A DNA stretch of 64,000 nucleotides, taken from assembly GCA_020525365.1 (NCBI GenBank), contig JAIZOF010000001.1, forward strand, positions 402,381-466,380, read 5' to 3'. Position numbers and translations under genes: made by a program. Below, piece after piece: positions 1 to 6,747 of this stretch. Numbering within the stretch: position 1 is the first letter of the stretch; every line of letters starts with the position of its first letter. A model generated the notes under the pieces. It was not told the DNA's origin. It worked only from the letters and a program-made list of their open reading frames with translations, and searched no databases. Source of the stretch: Sulfurovum sp. Its GTDB lineage: Bacteria > Campylobacterota > Campylobacteria > Campylobacterales > Sulfurovaceae.

Positions 1-99
1 AAAAGGGGTTGTATGCTCTCGATCAGAAGTATTGAACTGTACCCTCCAATAATACAAAAGAAATTCTCTAAATTAATCTATTTTGAGGTGACAGAATGA
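1..99 (+). CDS. C-terminal end of an unidentified upstream gene (partial)
   Basis: Frame 1 is open from the left window edge to a TGA at 97-99, giving about 32 residues that end in YFEVTE. The stop overlaps the ATG of the next gene (ATGA at 96-99), which is the usual signature of translationally coupled genes in one operon. The visible tail is too short to assign a family. The call as coding rests on the overlap and on the absence of any promoter-like sequence before the next gene, so it is moderate at best. Confidence 0.45.
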   Translation, partial: KRGCMLSIRSIELYPPIIQKKFSKLIYFEVTE

Positions 100-917
100 A
101 ACAAATAATTATACATAGTATTGCAGGAGTGTTGTTGGTAAGTATACTTTTTTTTAGTTTTCATGCCTATAGAAGTGCAAAAAAATATGAAGAAAAAACT
201 GCATTACTAGTAGCACAGATGAGTGCTAAATCATTGGTAACCTATCGGGCACAGGAGCTGGTAGAGGAGCTATCGTTTGGTTTCTATAAGAATAAAAAAC
301 ATGAAATGCTTCAAGAGATAGAAGAGAAACAGCATTTTTATAAAACACAGAGTAGAAGCTATACTCTTTATGCGATTAGTGCATTATTAATACTGCTTTT
401 GGGATATTTTGTTATTTCTTTACGTATGTTTACCTTTTTTGGTGCTATTACGGCAGGAGTGATGCTCTTTTTTGGTTTTGTTAGCCCTATGCTGATGATT
501 ACTATCCATAAAAAAGTGGAGTATCTTGGGGATGTAGTGTTGTCATTTGAATCAAAAAGTATTATTGGCTCCATTGCCAAACTCTTTGAAAATGGTGATA
601 TTGCTGTTGCCATAGTTATTTTATTCTTCTCTATACTTATTCCTATTGTTAAAGTATTGTCAATATTATTTATTTCCCTCTTTACAGAAAACCGTTTTGC
701 ACACAGTATTATAGAGTTCTTTAAGGTAATTGGAAAATGGTCCATGATTGATGTCTTTGTAGTGGCAACTTTTTTGGCTTATTTGACAGTTGATAAAGGC
801 GATGTCAGTCGTGCTGAAATTGAAGTAGGATTCTACTTCTTTTTGGTATATGTAATTGTTTCAATGTTGGTGAGTTTGGGCGCGAATAGAATGCTACATC
901 AAGTTAAAGATAGTTAG
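96..917 (+). CDS. PqiA-like (paraquat-inducible protein A family) membrane protein
   Basis: A 273-residue integral membrane protein. The N-terminal hydrophobic helix (about residues 5-25) is followed by a charged, probably coiled region rich in Glu and Lys (about 28-88), then four hydrophobic segments (about 90-112, 115-138, 170-197 and 218-262). The stretch GKWSMIDVFVVATFLAYL near residues 214-231 matches the signature of the PqiA domain, whose members sit in the inner membrane next to MCE-type lipid-transport proteins. The Cys-pair rubredoxin-like motif of classical PqiA is absent, so this is a single-domain variant. The start overlaps the stop of the previous gene, and the 3' end overlaps the convergent DUF493 gene by 4 bp. 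A role in envelope lipid transport is inference from the family. Confidence 0.7.
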   Translation: MKQIIIHSIAGVLLVSILFFSFHAYRSAKKYEEKTALLVAQMSAKSLVTYRAQELVEELSFGFYKNKKHEMLQEIEEKQHFYKTQSRSYTLYAISALLILLLGYFVISLRMFTFFGAITAGVMLFFGFVSPMLMITIHKKVEYLGDVVLSFESKSIIGSIAKLFENGDIAVAIVILFFSILIPIVKVLSILFISLFTENRFAHSIIEFFKVIGKWSMIDVFVVATFLAYLTVDKGDVSRAEIEVGFYFFLVYVIVSMLVSLGANRMLHQVKDS

Positions 918-1183
918 ATTACCATCTTCACATCCTTATGGCTTTGAAAAGACTCAAAAAGTCTGTCTCTCTCTTCTTTACTTTCTACAATACATGATGT
1001 ATTGTAGGTGGTGAACTTTCCTGTTTGTGATGTATTTCCTAAGCTATTACAATGCTCTCTTCCGCCCATCACTTCCTCAATACAAGCTTCGAGTTTTTTC
1101 TTATCTCTTCCAATGATTTTGAATCTCCAGTTGGTAGGGTATGTAATAACTGGTTTATCCTGAGTATCATTGTCAAATATCAT
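914..1183 (-). CDS. DUF493 family protein (YbeD/HP0495-like)
   Basis: An 89-residue cytosolic protein with the compact alpha-beta ACT-like pattern of the DUF493/YbeD family. Recognisable parts are the N-terminal YPTNWRFKIIGRDKK segment and the central TGKFTTYNTSCIVESKEERD strand-helix, which read like Helicobacter HP0495. The length is normal for the family. The biochemical function is unknown; E. coli YbeD has been proposed to be regulatory. The gene is monocistronic, convergent with the PqiA-like gene, and preceded by an extended -10 box at 1235-1243. Confidence 0.8.
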   Translation of the reverse strand: MIFDNDTQDKPVITYPTNWRFKIIGRDKKKLEACIEEVMGGREHCNSLGNTSQTGKFTTYNTSCIVESKEERDRLFESFQSHKDVKMVI

Positions 1184-1234
1184 AGCACACTCCTTTGAAA
1201 TAGGTTTGATAATTTAAGTAAGCTCAATAGCCAC

Positions 1235-1243
1235 AGTATAGCA
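1235..1243 (-). promoter_or_regulatory. Extended -10 promoter for the DUF493 gene
   Basis: The minus strand reads TGCTATACT, one base from the TGCTATAAT box that recurs in this window. Its position predicts a transcript start near 1228 and a leader of about 45 nt. Confidence 0.4.
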
Positions 1244-1304
1244 TAAAGAATTAGCCTTAATATACCTAATATGTAAAATACTATTTAAAGGTAATATATC
1301 TATC

Positions 1305-1784
1305 TTAAGTGTTAATTCTATGATAGTCCCCTGATTTCCCACCACTCTTATGTTCAAGCTGTATATTGCGAATAGTCATGCTTTTATCGATAGCTTTGAG
1401 CATATCATAAATTGTGAGAAGTCCAATACTAACGCCGGTAAGCGCTTCCATCTCTACCCCAGTTTTTCCTGTAAGTTTTGTTGTGATGGTGAGTTTGAAT
1501 CCAGGAAGTTCTGGTATCTCTTTAATATTTGTTTTGATAGAGGAGAGCATGAGTGGGTGGCACATAGGAATAAGCGTACTAGTTTGTTTGGATCCCTGAA
1601 TGGCTGCAATGACTGCAGTTTGCAAGACAGGACCCTTTTTTGTGGTATTGGCAATAACGGCATCAAAGGCCGCTTGTCCTACCTCTATGATGCCACTGGC
1701 TATGGCAATACGTGTAGTATTGTCTTTATCGGAGATATCAACCATTTTAGGTTTATTGTGTTCATCTAAATGAGTAAGGTTCAC
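1305..1784 (-). CDS. moaC: Cyclic pyranopterin monophosphate synthase MoaC
   Basis: A 159-residue MoaC, the normal length. With MoaA it converts GTP to cyclic pyranopterin monophosphate, the first stage of molybdenum cofactor synthesis in the cytosol. Seen in the sequence are [22 protein letters not shown], the substrate-site stretch around [14 protein letters not shown], the [18 protein letters not shown] segment and the C-terminal [11 protein letters not shown] chose the GTG at 1784 because AGGA lies 7 nt upstream; the next in-frame ATG is 13 codons later. moaA lies far away at 55.8 kb, so the pathway genes are dispersed here. The leader carries a 12-nt tandem repeat (1797-1820). Confidence 0.95.
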   Translation of the reverse strand: MNLTHLDEHNKPKMVDISDKDNTTRIAIASGIIEVGQAAFDAVIANTTKKGPVLQTAVIAAIQGSKQTSTLIPMCHPLMLSSIKTNIKEIPELPGFKLTITTKLTGKTGVEMEALTGVSIGLLTIYDMLKAIDKSMTIRNIQLEHKSGGKSGDYHRINT

Positions 1785-1796
1785 ATGAAGTCCTAA

Positions 1797-1820
1797 TTTG
1801 AGTATTTTTTTGAGTATTTT
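1797..1820. repeat. 12-nt tandem duplication upstream of moaC
   Basis: TTTGAGTATTTT occurs twice, exactly and back to back, 13 nt upstream of the moaC start. It may be chance duplication in AT-rich DNA. Its position in the 5' leader means a copy-number change would alter leader length. Confidence 0.6.
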
Positions 1821-1910
1821 AACATAAAAATATGACGAAAATAAATTTTTATTGATGGTTAAAATAAATAGTTGACGTTTTTTATTAAAGAATTATGTAT
1901 TTTTAACATC

Positions 1911-1928
1911 AAATATTGTACAATATTT
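1911..1928. promoter_or_regulatory. Perfect 18-bp palindrome, candidate operator
   Basis: AAATATTGTACAATATTT is a perfect palindrome that ends 12 bp before the GGAGGG Shine-Dalgarno of the recombinase-like gene. It lies just downstream of a plausible promoter (TTGACG at 1872-1877, TATGTA at 1894-1899, 16-bp spacing). A dimeric HTH protein binding here would block transcription start or clearance. The product of the next gene has an HTH domain and is an obvious candidate for autoregulation, which is inference. Confidence 0.5.
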
Positions 1929-1948
1929 TAAATTGGAAAAGGAGGGTT

Positions 1949-2650
1949 ATGACGTACGCATATTTAAGACAGATGCCAGGTTGCAGTCACTTGTCACAGC
2001 AACAACGTTCTATTCTCTCTTTTGCATTGACACAAAGAATACAGATAGATAAAGAGGTAATTGAGTATAGTGCCAAGAGCCGTCCAATTGAAGAACGTGA
2101 GGAGTTTGAAAAATTCCTTCAGTCACTTCAGGAGAATGGTGACAGAATCATTATTGCTCATTTATCAATTTTGAGTCATGTGGTTGAAGAACTTGTGAAG
2201 GTGATTAACTGTATGCTAAGTCGCAAAATTATACTCTATATTGCCAATACCAAAACAGTGGTGACAGAAGAGACGCTACTGACCGAAGTTCTCCCTCTTC
2301 TTGGCGATACAAAGGAGATAAAGAGAGTCAAAACAGGACAGATTGGTCGCCCAAAAGGTAGCAAATCATCCTCTAAATTTGATATCTATCAGACACAAAT
2401 CGTCTCACTTCTTAAAAAAGAGATGAGCGTTAGTGCCATTGCAAGAGAGTTGAGGGTGAGTCGTAGTTCCCTAAAAGACTATATTGAATCTAGAGGTATT
2501 AGAGAACTAGTAGAAGGATCGTGGATGGAGATAGCTACACCACAGAAAATATCGGAGGCAGATAACACTGTGTTGATTTGTCCTTTTGAGCAAGAAGAGA
2601 ATGAATTTAAAATAAATAAAATAGAAAGGAAGCAGTCATGGAGCAAGTAG
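1949..2650 (+). CDS. Serine-recombinase-like HTH protein lacking catalytic residues
   Basis: A 233-residue protein laid out like a small serine resolvase/invertase: a Rossmann-like N-terminal domain (about 1-110) and a C-terminal HTH (about 145-190: GRPKGSKS, then MSVSAIARELRVSRSSLKDYI). The catalytic parts look lost. The YARVS-type motif bearing the nucleophilic Ser is YAYLRQ, and the usual D-R-L-x-R-S motif is SILSHV after IIIAH. I infer a DNA-binding regulator rather than an active recombinase. The ATG at 1949 has a strong GGAGGG upstream; a longer TTG-started frame from 1916 would begin inside the palindrome and is less likely. The 3' end overlaps ccoG by 13 bp, implying coupled translation and perhaps a role in controlling respiration genes. 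Confidence 0.75.
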   Translation: MTYAYLRQMPGCSHLSQQQRSILSFALTQRIQIDKEVIEYSAKSRPIEEREEFEKFLQSLQENGDRIIIAHLSILSHVVEELVKVINCMLSRKIILYIANTKTVVTEETLLTEVLPLLGDTKEIKRVKTGQIGRPKGSKSSSKFDIYQTQIVSLLKKEMSVSAIARELRVSRSSLKDYIESRGIRELVEGSWMEIATPQKISEADNTVLICPFEQEENEFKINKIERKQSWSK

Positions 2651-4107
2651 TAGGAGTAGAGAAAGTCGATCAAAGCAGTAAATCCAAGAAGAACAAAGCA
2701 AAAGAGTATCTAAAGGGGTGGATATCTTATCGTATCAAGAGGTATTGGGCTTATATGATAGCAACAGTAGTAGCACTTGGAATGCCATGGATTACGATCA
2801 ATGAAAACCATTTATTTCTTTTGAGTTTTGATCATAAGAAACTACACCTTGCTGGAGTAGCATTTGATATGCAAGAGCTCTACTTGATGCCATTTCTACT
2901 GATGTTACTCTTTCTTGGTATTTTTGCTGTGACGGCAGTAGGCGGTCGGGCATGGTGTGGCTGGGCATGTCCTCAGACTATTTTCCGTGTCGTCTACAGA
3001 GATTTTATTGAGACAAAGTTGCTTGGATTGCGAAAGCGTATTAAAAATAAGCAACAAGAACCAGATATGAGTAAGTTAGAAAATAAAATTAAAAAAATAA
3101 TTGCAATAGTGCTCTGGTCATCACTTTCTATTATTGCAGCAGCTGATTTTATGTGGTACTTTGTGCCACCTGAAGAGTTTTTTACATATTTACAGTATCC
3201 TGCCGACCACATGGTAATGATAGGGTTTGTATTGGGGGTTGCACTCTTTTTGGTTGTAGATATTGTGTTTATTAAAGAGGATTTTTGTATTTATATCTGC
3301 CCCTATAGCCGTGTACAGTCAGTACTATATGATGATGATACACTGATGGCAATCTATGACCCAATTCGTGGTGGTGGGATATATGAGGGACATGGAAACG
3401 ATAGACATAAGGCTTTCAATAAACAAAAAGAGCTCAAAGCTATTCACTCTCAGGCAGAATGTACAACCTGCGAGAGCTGTGTAACGGTCTGTCCGACACA
3501 CATAGATATTCGTAAAGGGCTTCAGCTTGAGTGTATCAACTGTCTTGAGTGTGTTGATGCTTGTACGCAGGTCATGGGAGCACTTGGAAAACCAAGCTTG
3601 GTACAGTGGTCAAGTGTGGTTGAAACAGAGAAGCATGAGCGAAAAACGAAAATATTTAGACCAAAGGTTATTGCCTACTTCACGATACTGACAATTGTTC
3701 TTGTAGCACTGTTTGCAATGGGAAGCAAAAAAGAGCATATGTTGCTTAATATTAATAAAACAACCAGACTTTATAAGATTCTTGATGGCGGTGTCGTTGA
3801 AAATGATTATATATTCCTCTTTGCCAATACAGATAGCAAGCGCCATACCTACTATTTTGAAATTGAAGAACCATTAAAAAAGAAAATCCATATTGTGAGA
3901 CCTAAAAATTCATTTAGTATTGCTTCAGGTAAAAAGCGTAAGAAGGTCGTTGTACTTAGAACAAATATTGAACTAGCCGATAGTACACGTAAAGATGTGC
4001 CGATACCAATTACAATCAAAGCATATGCTATTGATGATAAAGAGAAGGTTGTAGTAACAAGACATACTGTTTTTGTTTATCCTCGTGCAGATCTTTTGAA
4101 AAAATAG
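2638..4107 (+). CDS. ccoG: Cytochrome c oxidase accessory protein CcoG (FixG/RdxA-like)
   Basis: A 489-residue membrane polyferredoxin involved in maturation of cbb3-type cytochrome oxidase, probably in copper reduction or delivery. Seen in order: an N-terminal membrane helix (about 36-58), a second (about 80-103), an iron-sulfur-type motif CGWACPQTIFR (about 109), two more helices (about 155-175 and 188-210), CIYICPYSR (about 218), a double 4Fe-4S ferredoxin motif (CTTCESCVTVCP and CINCLECVDAC, about 278-310), a further helix (about 345-362) and a C-terminal Ig-like periplasmic domain. Length is normal. It overlaps the preceding HTH gene; the oxidase structural genes are not in the window, and ccoS-ccoI lie at 40.8-43.6 kb. 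Confidence 0.93.
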   Translation: MEQVVGVEKVDQSSKSKKNKAKEYLKGWISYRIKRYWAYMIATVVALGMPWITINENHLFLLSFDHKKLHLAGVAFDMQELYLMPFLLMLLFLGIFAVTAVGGRAWCGWACPQTIFRVVYRDFIETKLLGLRKRIKNKQQEPDMSKLENKIKKIIAIVLWSSLSIIAAADFMWYFVPPEEFFTYLQYPADHMVMIGFVLGVALFLVVDIVFIKEDFCIYICPYSRVQSVLYDDDTLMAIYDPIRGGGIYEGHGNDRHKAFNKQKELKAIHSQAECTTCESCVTVCPTHIDIRKGLQLECINCLECVDACTQVMGALGKPSLVQWSSVVETEKHERKTKIFRPKVIAYFTILTIVLVALFAMGSKKEHMLLNINKTTRLYKILDGGVVENDYIFLFANTDSKRHTYYFEIEEPLKKKIHIVRPKNSFSIASGKKRKKVVVLRTNIELADSTRKDVPIPITIKAYAIDDKEKVVVTRHTVFVYPRADLLKK

Positions 4108-4203
4108 GAGTTTGTATAAAATAGATATTTCTAAATTTTATTTGGCTTAGGATGTGAATTTATGTAACACCTTAATACTAAATTTTTAGAAAAAAATTAT
4201 ATA

Positions 4204-4238
4204 GACTTAATTAAGATAAAATTTATCCTAATTAAGTC
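4204..4238. promoter_or_regulatory. 35-nt imperfect palindrome upstream of tpx, candidate operator
   Basis: Two 17-nt arms (4204-4220 and 4222-4238) are inverted copies with a single mismatch around a one-base centre at 4221. The core GATAAAATTTATC is a perfect 6-1-6 inverted repeat, reminiscent of Fur/PerR-type 7-1-7 boxes. The site ends 39 bp before the tpx ATG. Control by a peroxide- or iron-sensing repressor is inference from layout and from the function of tpx. Confidence 0.5.
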
Positions 4239-4277
4239 ATAATCCATTTATCTAAAACTAAATCAAAAGGATATTAA

Positions 4278-4799
4278 ATGGCAACAGTAACATTTAAAAG
4301 TGACATTGTATGTAACCTAGCAGGTACAGAATTAAACATAGGCGACACAGCACCAGTGGTAACAGTAGTAAACTGTAACCCAATGCTTCAGGATGAGCAG
4401 ATAGGTGGAGAAGGTAAAGTTCAACTTATAATTGCAGTACCATCATTAGACACAGGTGTATGTGATGCTGAAACTAGAAGATTTAATACAGAAGCAGCAT
4501 CTTTAGATGGTGTAGAAGTTATGACAGTTTCTATGGATTTACCATTTGCTGCTGCTAGATGGTGTGGAGCTGCTGGAATCGAAAACATCAAAGTATGTTC
4601 AGATTTTAGAAACAAAGATTTTGCAAATGCTTACGGTGTTCTTTTGGCTGACGGTCCTTTAGCTGGTGTAACTGCAAGAGTTATCTTTGTAGTTGGTAAA
4701 GATGGAAAAGTTGCTTATAAGCAGGTTGTTCCTGAAATTACGGAGGAGCCTAACTATAACGAAGCAATTGAAGCAGCTAAATCTGCAGCAAATGCGTAA
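4278..4799 (+). CDS. tpx: Thiol peroxidase Tpx (atypical 2-Cys peroxiredoxin)
   Basis: A 173-residue peroxiredoxin that reduces hydrogen peroxide and organic peroxides using thioredoxin. The peroxidatic Cys is in SLDTGVCDAETRRFN (about residue 60) and the resolving Cys in ARWCGAAGIENIKVCSDF (about residue 94), the spacing typical of Tpx. The length is normal. AAAGGAT precedes the ATG. It is a single-gene unit with a long palindrome upstream and a hairpin terminator downstream. Codon use is noticeably less AT-biased than its surroundings, as expected for a highly expressed gene. Confidence 0.95.
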   Translation: MATVTFKSDIVCNLAGTELNIGDTAPVVTVVNCNPMLQDEQIGGEGKVQLIIAVPSLDTGVCDAETRRFNTEAASLDGVEVMTVSMDLPFAAARWCGAAGIENIKVCSDFRNKDFANAYGVLLADGPLAGVTARVIFVVGKDGKVAYKQVVPEITEEPNYNEAIEAAKSAANA

Positions 4800-4821
4800 T
4801 TATACTATAGCATGATAACAC

Positions 4822-4860
4822 GACAAAGTCCTTTGGCTTTGTCTCTTCTTTTTCTTCATA
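4822..4860 (+). terminator. Rho-independent terminator of tpx
   Basis: GACAAAG (4822-4828) pairs with CTTTGTC (4837-4843), with further CC/GG pairing possible inside the loop. A T-rich tract TCTTCTTTTTCTTC follows. Confidence 0.7.
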
Positions 4861-4993
4861 GCCCCATAACTATTATTTTGTTACAATCACTCTATGTTAC
4901 ATTTAAGATATATTATAGTCACCACTATGCTTTTTCGAACATATGACTCTTTGCATCGTATCTTCTATTCTATATCAATAAAATATAGGGATA

Positions 4994-5407
4994 ATGAGAA
5001 GACAAGGAGATGTTATTATTAGTCGTTACACACAGAAACAAATAGATAAATTCAATCGCCAAAAATATATTACTGAACTTGAAAAGGTTGGTAAAAATAT
5101 TTTTCGTATGTTGCGTGATACAATGGTTACTTCTCAGGATTTTTCTGTAAAATTTAAAAAACTTAAAGTGAAACTAGATTGGAGAGAAACTATACATTTG
5201 GATTCGGAGTATCATCAAGAATTAAAACAATATATTGGTCATCTTTATGCAAAAACATGTGAAAATAAAGCCTTTGATAATGTACTATTTAATGATATGC
5301 GAGATACAGAGATGAGTAATTTAAATCGTTTACAGAAAATAAAGAATGCCAGCTCTTACAAAAAAGATAAACACAAAGCAAAACAGGAAAATGAAGACTG
5401 GGGCTAA
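4994..5407 (+). CDS. Hypothetical protein, 137 residues
   Basis: I do not recognise this protein. It is highly charged and Lys-rich, without a signal peptide or membrane segment, and is predicted mostly helical (TQKQIDKFNRQKYITELEKVGKN at the N terminus; KNASSYKKDKHKAKQE at the C terminus). The ATG at 4994 is preceded by AGGG at short spacing. It lies 29 bp upstream of the L,D-transpeptidase gene on the same strand, so the two may be cotranscribed. No function is proposed. Confidence 0.55.
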   Translation: MRRQGDVIISRYTQKQIDKFNRQKYITELEKVGKNIFRMLRDTMVTSQDFSVKFKKLKVKLDWRETIHLDSEYHQELKQYIGHLYAKTCENKAFDNVLFNDMRDTEMSNLNRLQKIKNASSYKKDKHKAKQENEDWG

Positions 5408-5436
5408 GGTTTTAATAGGGTACCATAGGGAGAATT

Positions 5437-6156
5437 ATGAAATTCAATACAGTATTGGTAATAGTAGTTATTGAAATAATTTTTTTTATCAGTGGGTGTA
5501 GCTATAAATATAAGATAAACAAAATACAACATGATACCAATGTAAGCAAAATACAACATGATACCAATGTAAGCAAAATACAACATGATACCAATGTAAG
5601 CAAAATACAACATGGTATTAAGGTGAGCAAAAAACGACATAGTATTAAAGTGAATAAAATACCATATAATATCAAAGTGTGTCGAAAAGAACTATCATAT
5701 GGTTTAGAGATTAGGAAAGATCAGATTATTGATAGGCTGATTGCATATAAGTCGAAGCGGAAAATAGAGGGATATAGAGATGGTAAAAAAGTTTTTGAAT
5801 CTCGTATATCTTTGGGTAAAAATGCAGATAAAGGGGATAAGATACAAGAAGGTGATTATCGTACACCTGAAGGCAATTATACGATTATTCGTAAAAAATG
5901 TCACCCAAGGCTCTACCGATCATTATTGATTTCTTACCCAGATGCACAAGATATTGTGGAGGCAAAATCTAAAGGAGTTAAACCTGGAGGATATATTACA
6001 ATTCATGGACAGCCCAGATGGAATGCAGATGACAAGTATGATTTTTATACACTTTCGCACGACTGGACACAAGGATGTATAGCAATACCCAATAAAAAAA
6101 TAGTACAGTTATGGGTTGGAATTAGAAATGGTGTACCAATTACAATTTACCCTTGA
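5437..6156 (+). CDS. L,D-transpeptidase (YkuD-fold) lipoprotein with a sequon-bearing tandem repeat
   Basis: A 239-residue envelope lipoprotein. A hydrophobic signal ends in the lipobox ISGC (lipidated Cys21). Residues 29-82 are six 9-residue repeats: three identical KIQHDTNVS units, then three diverged ones. The rest is a YkuD/ErfK catalytic domain with His190 (ITIHGQ) and the nucleophile Cys214 in DWTQGCIAIP, a variant of the SHGC motif seen in the YafK/YbiS-like branch. The family crosslinks peptidoglycan or attaches proteins to it through meso-diaminopimelate. Each intact repeat contains D-T-N-V-S, which fits the bacterial N-glycosylation sequon D/E-X-N-X-S/T (Asn35, 44, 53). GGGAG precedes the ATG. 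Repeat and catalytic domain are seen directly; glycosylation is inference. Confidence 0.85.
   Translation: MKFNTVLVIVVIEIIFFISGCSYKYKINKIQHDTNVSKIQHDTNVSKIQHDTNVSKIQHGIKVSKKRHSIKVNKIPYNIKVCRKELSYGLEIRKDQIIDRLIAYKSKRKIEGYRDGKKVFESRISLGKNADKGDKIQEGDYRTPEGNYTIIRKKCHPRLYRSLLISYPDAQDIVEAKSKGVKPGGYITIHGQPRWNADDKYDFYTLSHDWTQGCIAIPNKKIVQLWVGIRNGVPITIYP
5521..5682 (+). repeat. 27-bp in-frame tandem repeat, six units
   Basis: Units start at 5521, 5548, 5575, 5602, 5629 and 5656. The first three are identical at the nucleotide level, and units 4-6 are progressively diverged. Because 27 is divisible by three, copy-number change by slippage or recombination keeps the reading frame and adds or removes nine residues and one D-T-N-V-S motif per step. 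Confidence 0.95.
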
Positions 6157-6184
6157 GTATATTTTAGCTATATTCGAGAAAAAT

Positions 6185-6226
6185 TATATTATTATGTTAA
6201 ATCTGGTATATTATTATGTTAAATCT
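6185..6226. repeat. 20-nt direct repeat (22-bp period) in a leader
   Basis: TATATTATTATGTTAAATCT occurs at 6185-6204 and again, identically, at 6207-6226, directly before the Shine-Dalgarno of the DUF1566 gene. It looks like a recent tandem duplication and duplicates a possible TATATT-type -10 element. Confidence 0.8.
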
Positions 6227-6240
6227 AGAAGGAGAATAAA

Positions 6241-6741
6241 ATGAAAAAGTATATCGTTTTTCTTTGGAGTTTTTTTGCTATAACATTTGGATTTTCGGGT
6301 GGAGATATGGGAAGAGAAGATATAATAGTCCCAAATTTAGGTGCTATAACACAGATTGAGAAGCCATACTATCCAAAGAAAATCTATATTGATGAAGAGA
6401 CTAATTTAATGTGGCAGGATGCATCTTATACTGATGCAGAGGATGGTGCTTATGCCAATAATTACTCAGTAGGCAAAGTTGGTGTGTTTCAACATGCGGT
6501 GCGTTATTGTCACAACCTTGATTATGCAGGCTACCAAGATTGGCGACTTCCTACTGCAAATGAGCTCATGGCAGTTCATCATCAGATTGGACAGAACTTT
6601 GTTTATTTTAGAAGCAAGGACTTTTGGACATCAACACCAACAACAGCAGGAAAGCATTATGTAGTCTATCCTGCAGATGCTTATAGATACAAAAGAAGCA
6701 AGAAGCAATCAAACTATATCCGCTGTGTGCGCCATACTTAA
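6241..6741 (+). CDS. Exported DUF1566 (Lcl C-terminal-like) domain protein
   Basis: A 166-residue secreted or periplasmic protein with an N-terminal signal peptide (about 1-20). The DUF1566 domain occupies about residues 50-165: it begins at TNLMWQDASYTDA, has the conserved core YAGYQDWRLPTANEL, then FWTSTPTTAGKHYVVY and the terminal NYIRCVRHT. Such domains are common in exported or surface proteins of proteobacteria and have no agreed biochemical role. AGGAG sits at good spacing before the ATG. It is the last of three small accessory genes and is convergent with murB. Confidence 0.75.
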   Translation: MKKYIVFLWSFFAITFGFSGGDMGREDIIVPNLGAITQIEKPYYPKKIYIDEETNLMWQDASYTDAEDGAYANNYSVGKVGVFQHAVRYCHNLDYAGYQDWRLPTANELMAVHHQIGQNFVYFRSKDFWTSTPTTAGKHYVVYPADAYRYKRSKKQSNYIRCVRHT

Positions 6742-6747
6742 GCCTCT

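Noticed and set aside
1350-1769. Long plus-strand open frame opposite moaC
   Set aside because: It is the antisense shadow of moaC, with no ribosome-binding site or family resemblance. The same applies to other frames antiparallel to strong genes.
1949-2650. Active site-specific recombinase or remnant of a mobile element
   Set aside because: Catalytic Ser and Arg motifs are missing, there are no inverted repeats or attachment sites flanking it, and it is overlapped into the conserved ccoG gene.
5521-5682. Short CRISPR-like array
   Set aside because: The units are contiguous 27-bp repeats with no spacers and are in frame within a lipoprotein gene.
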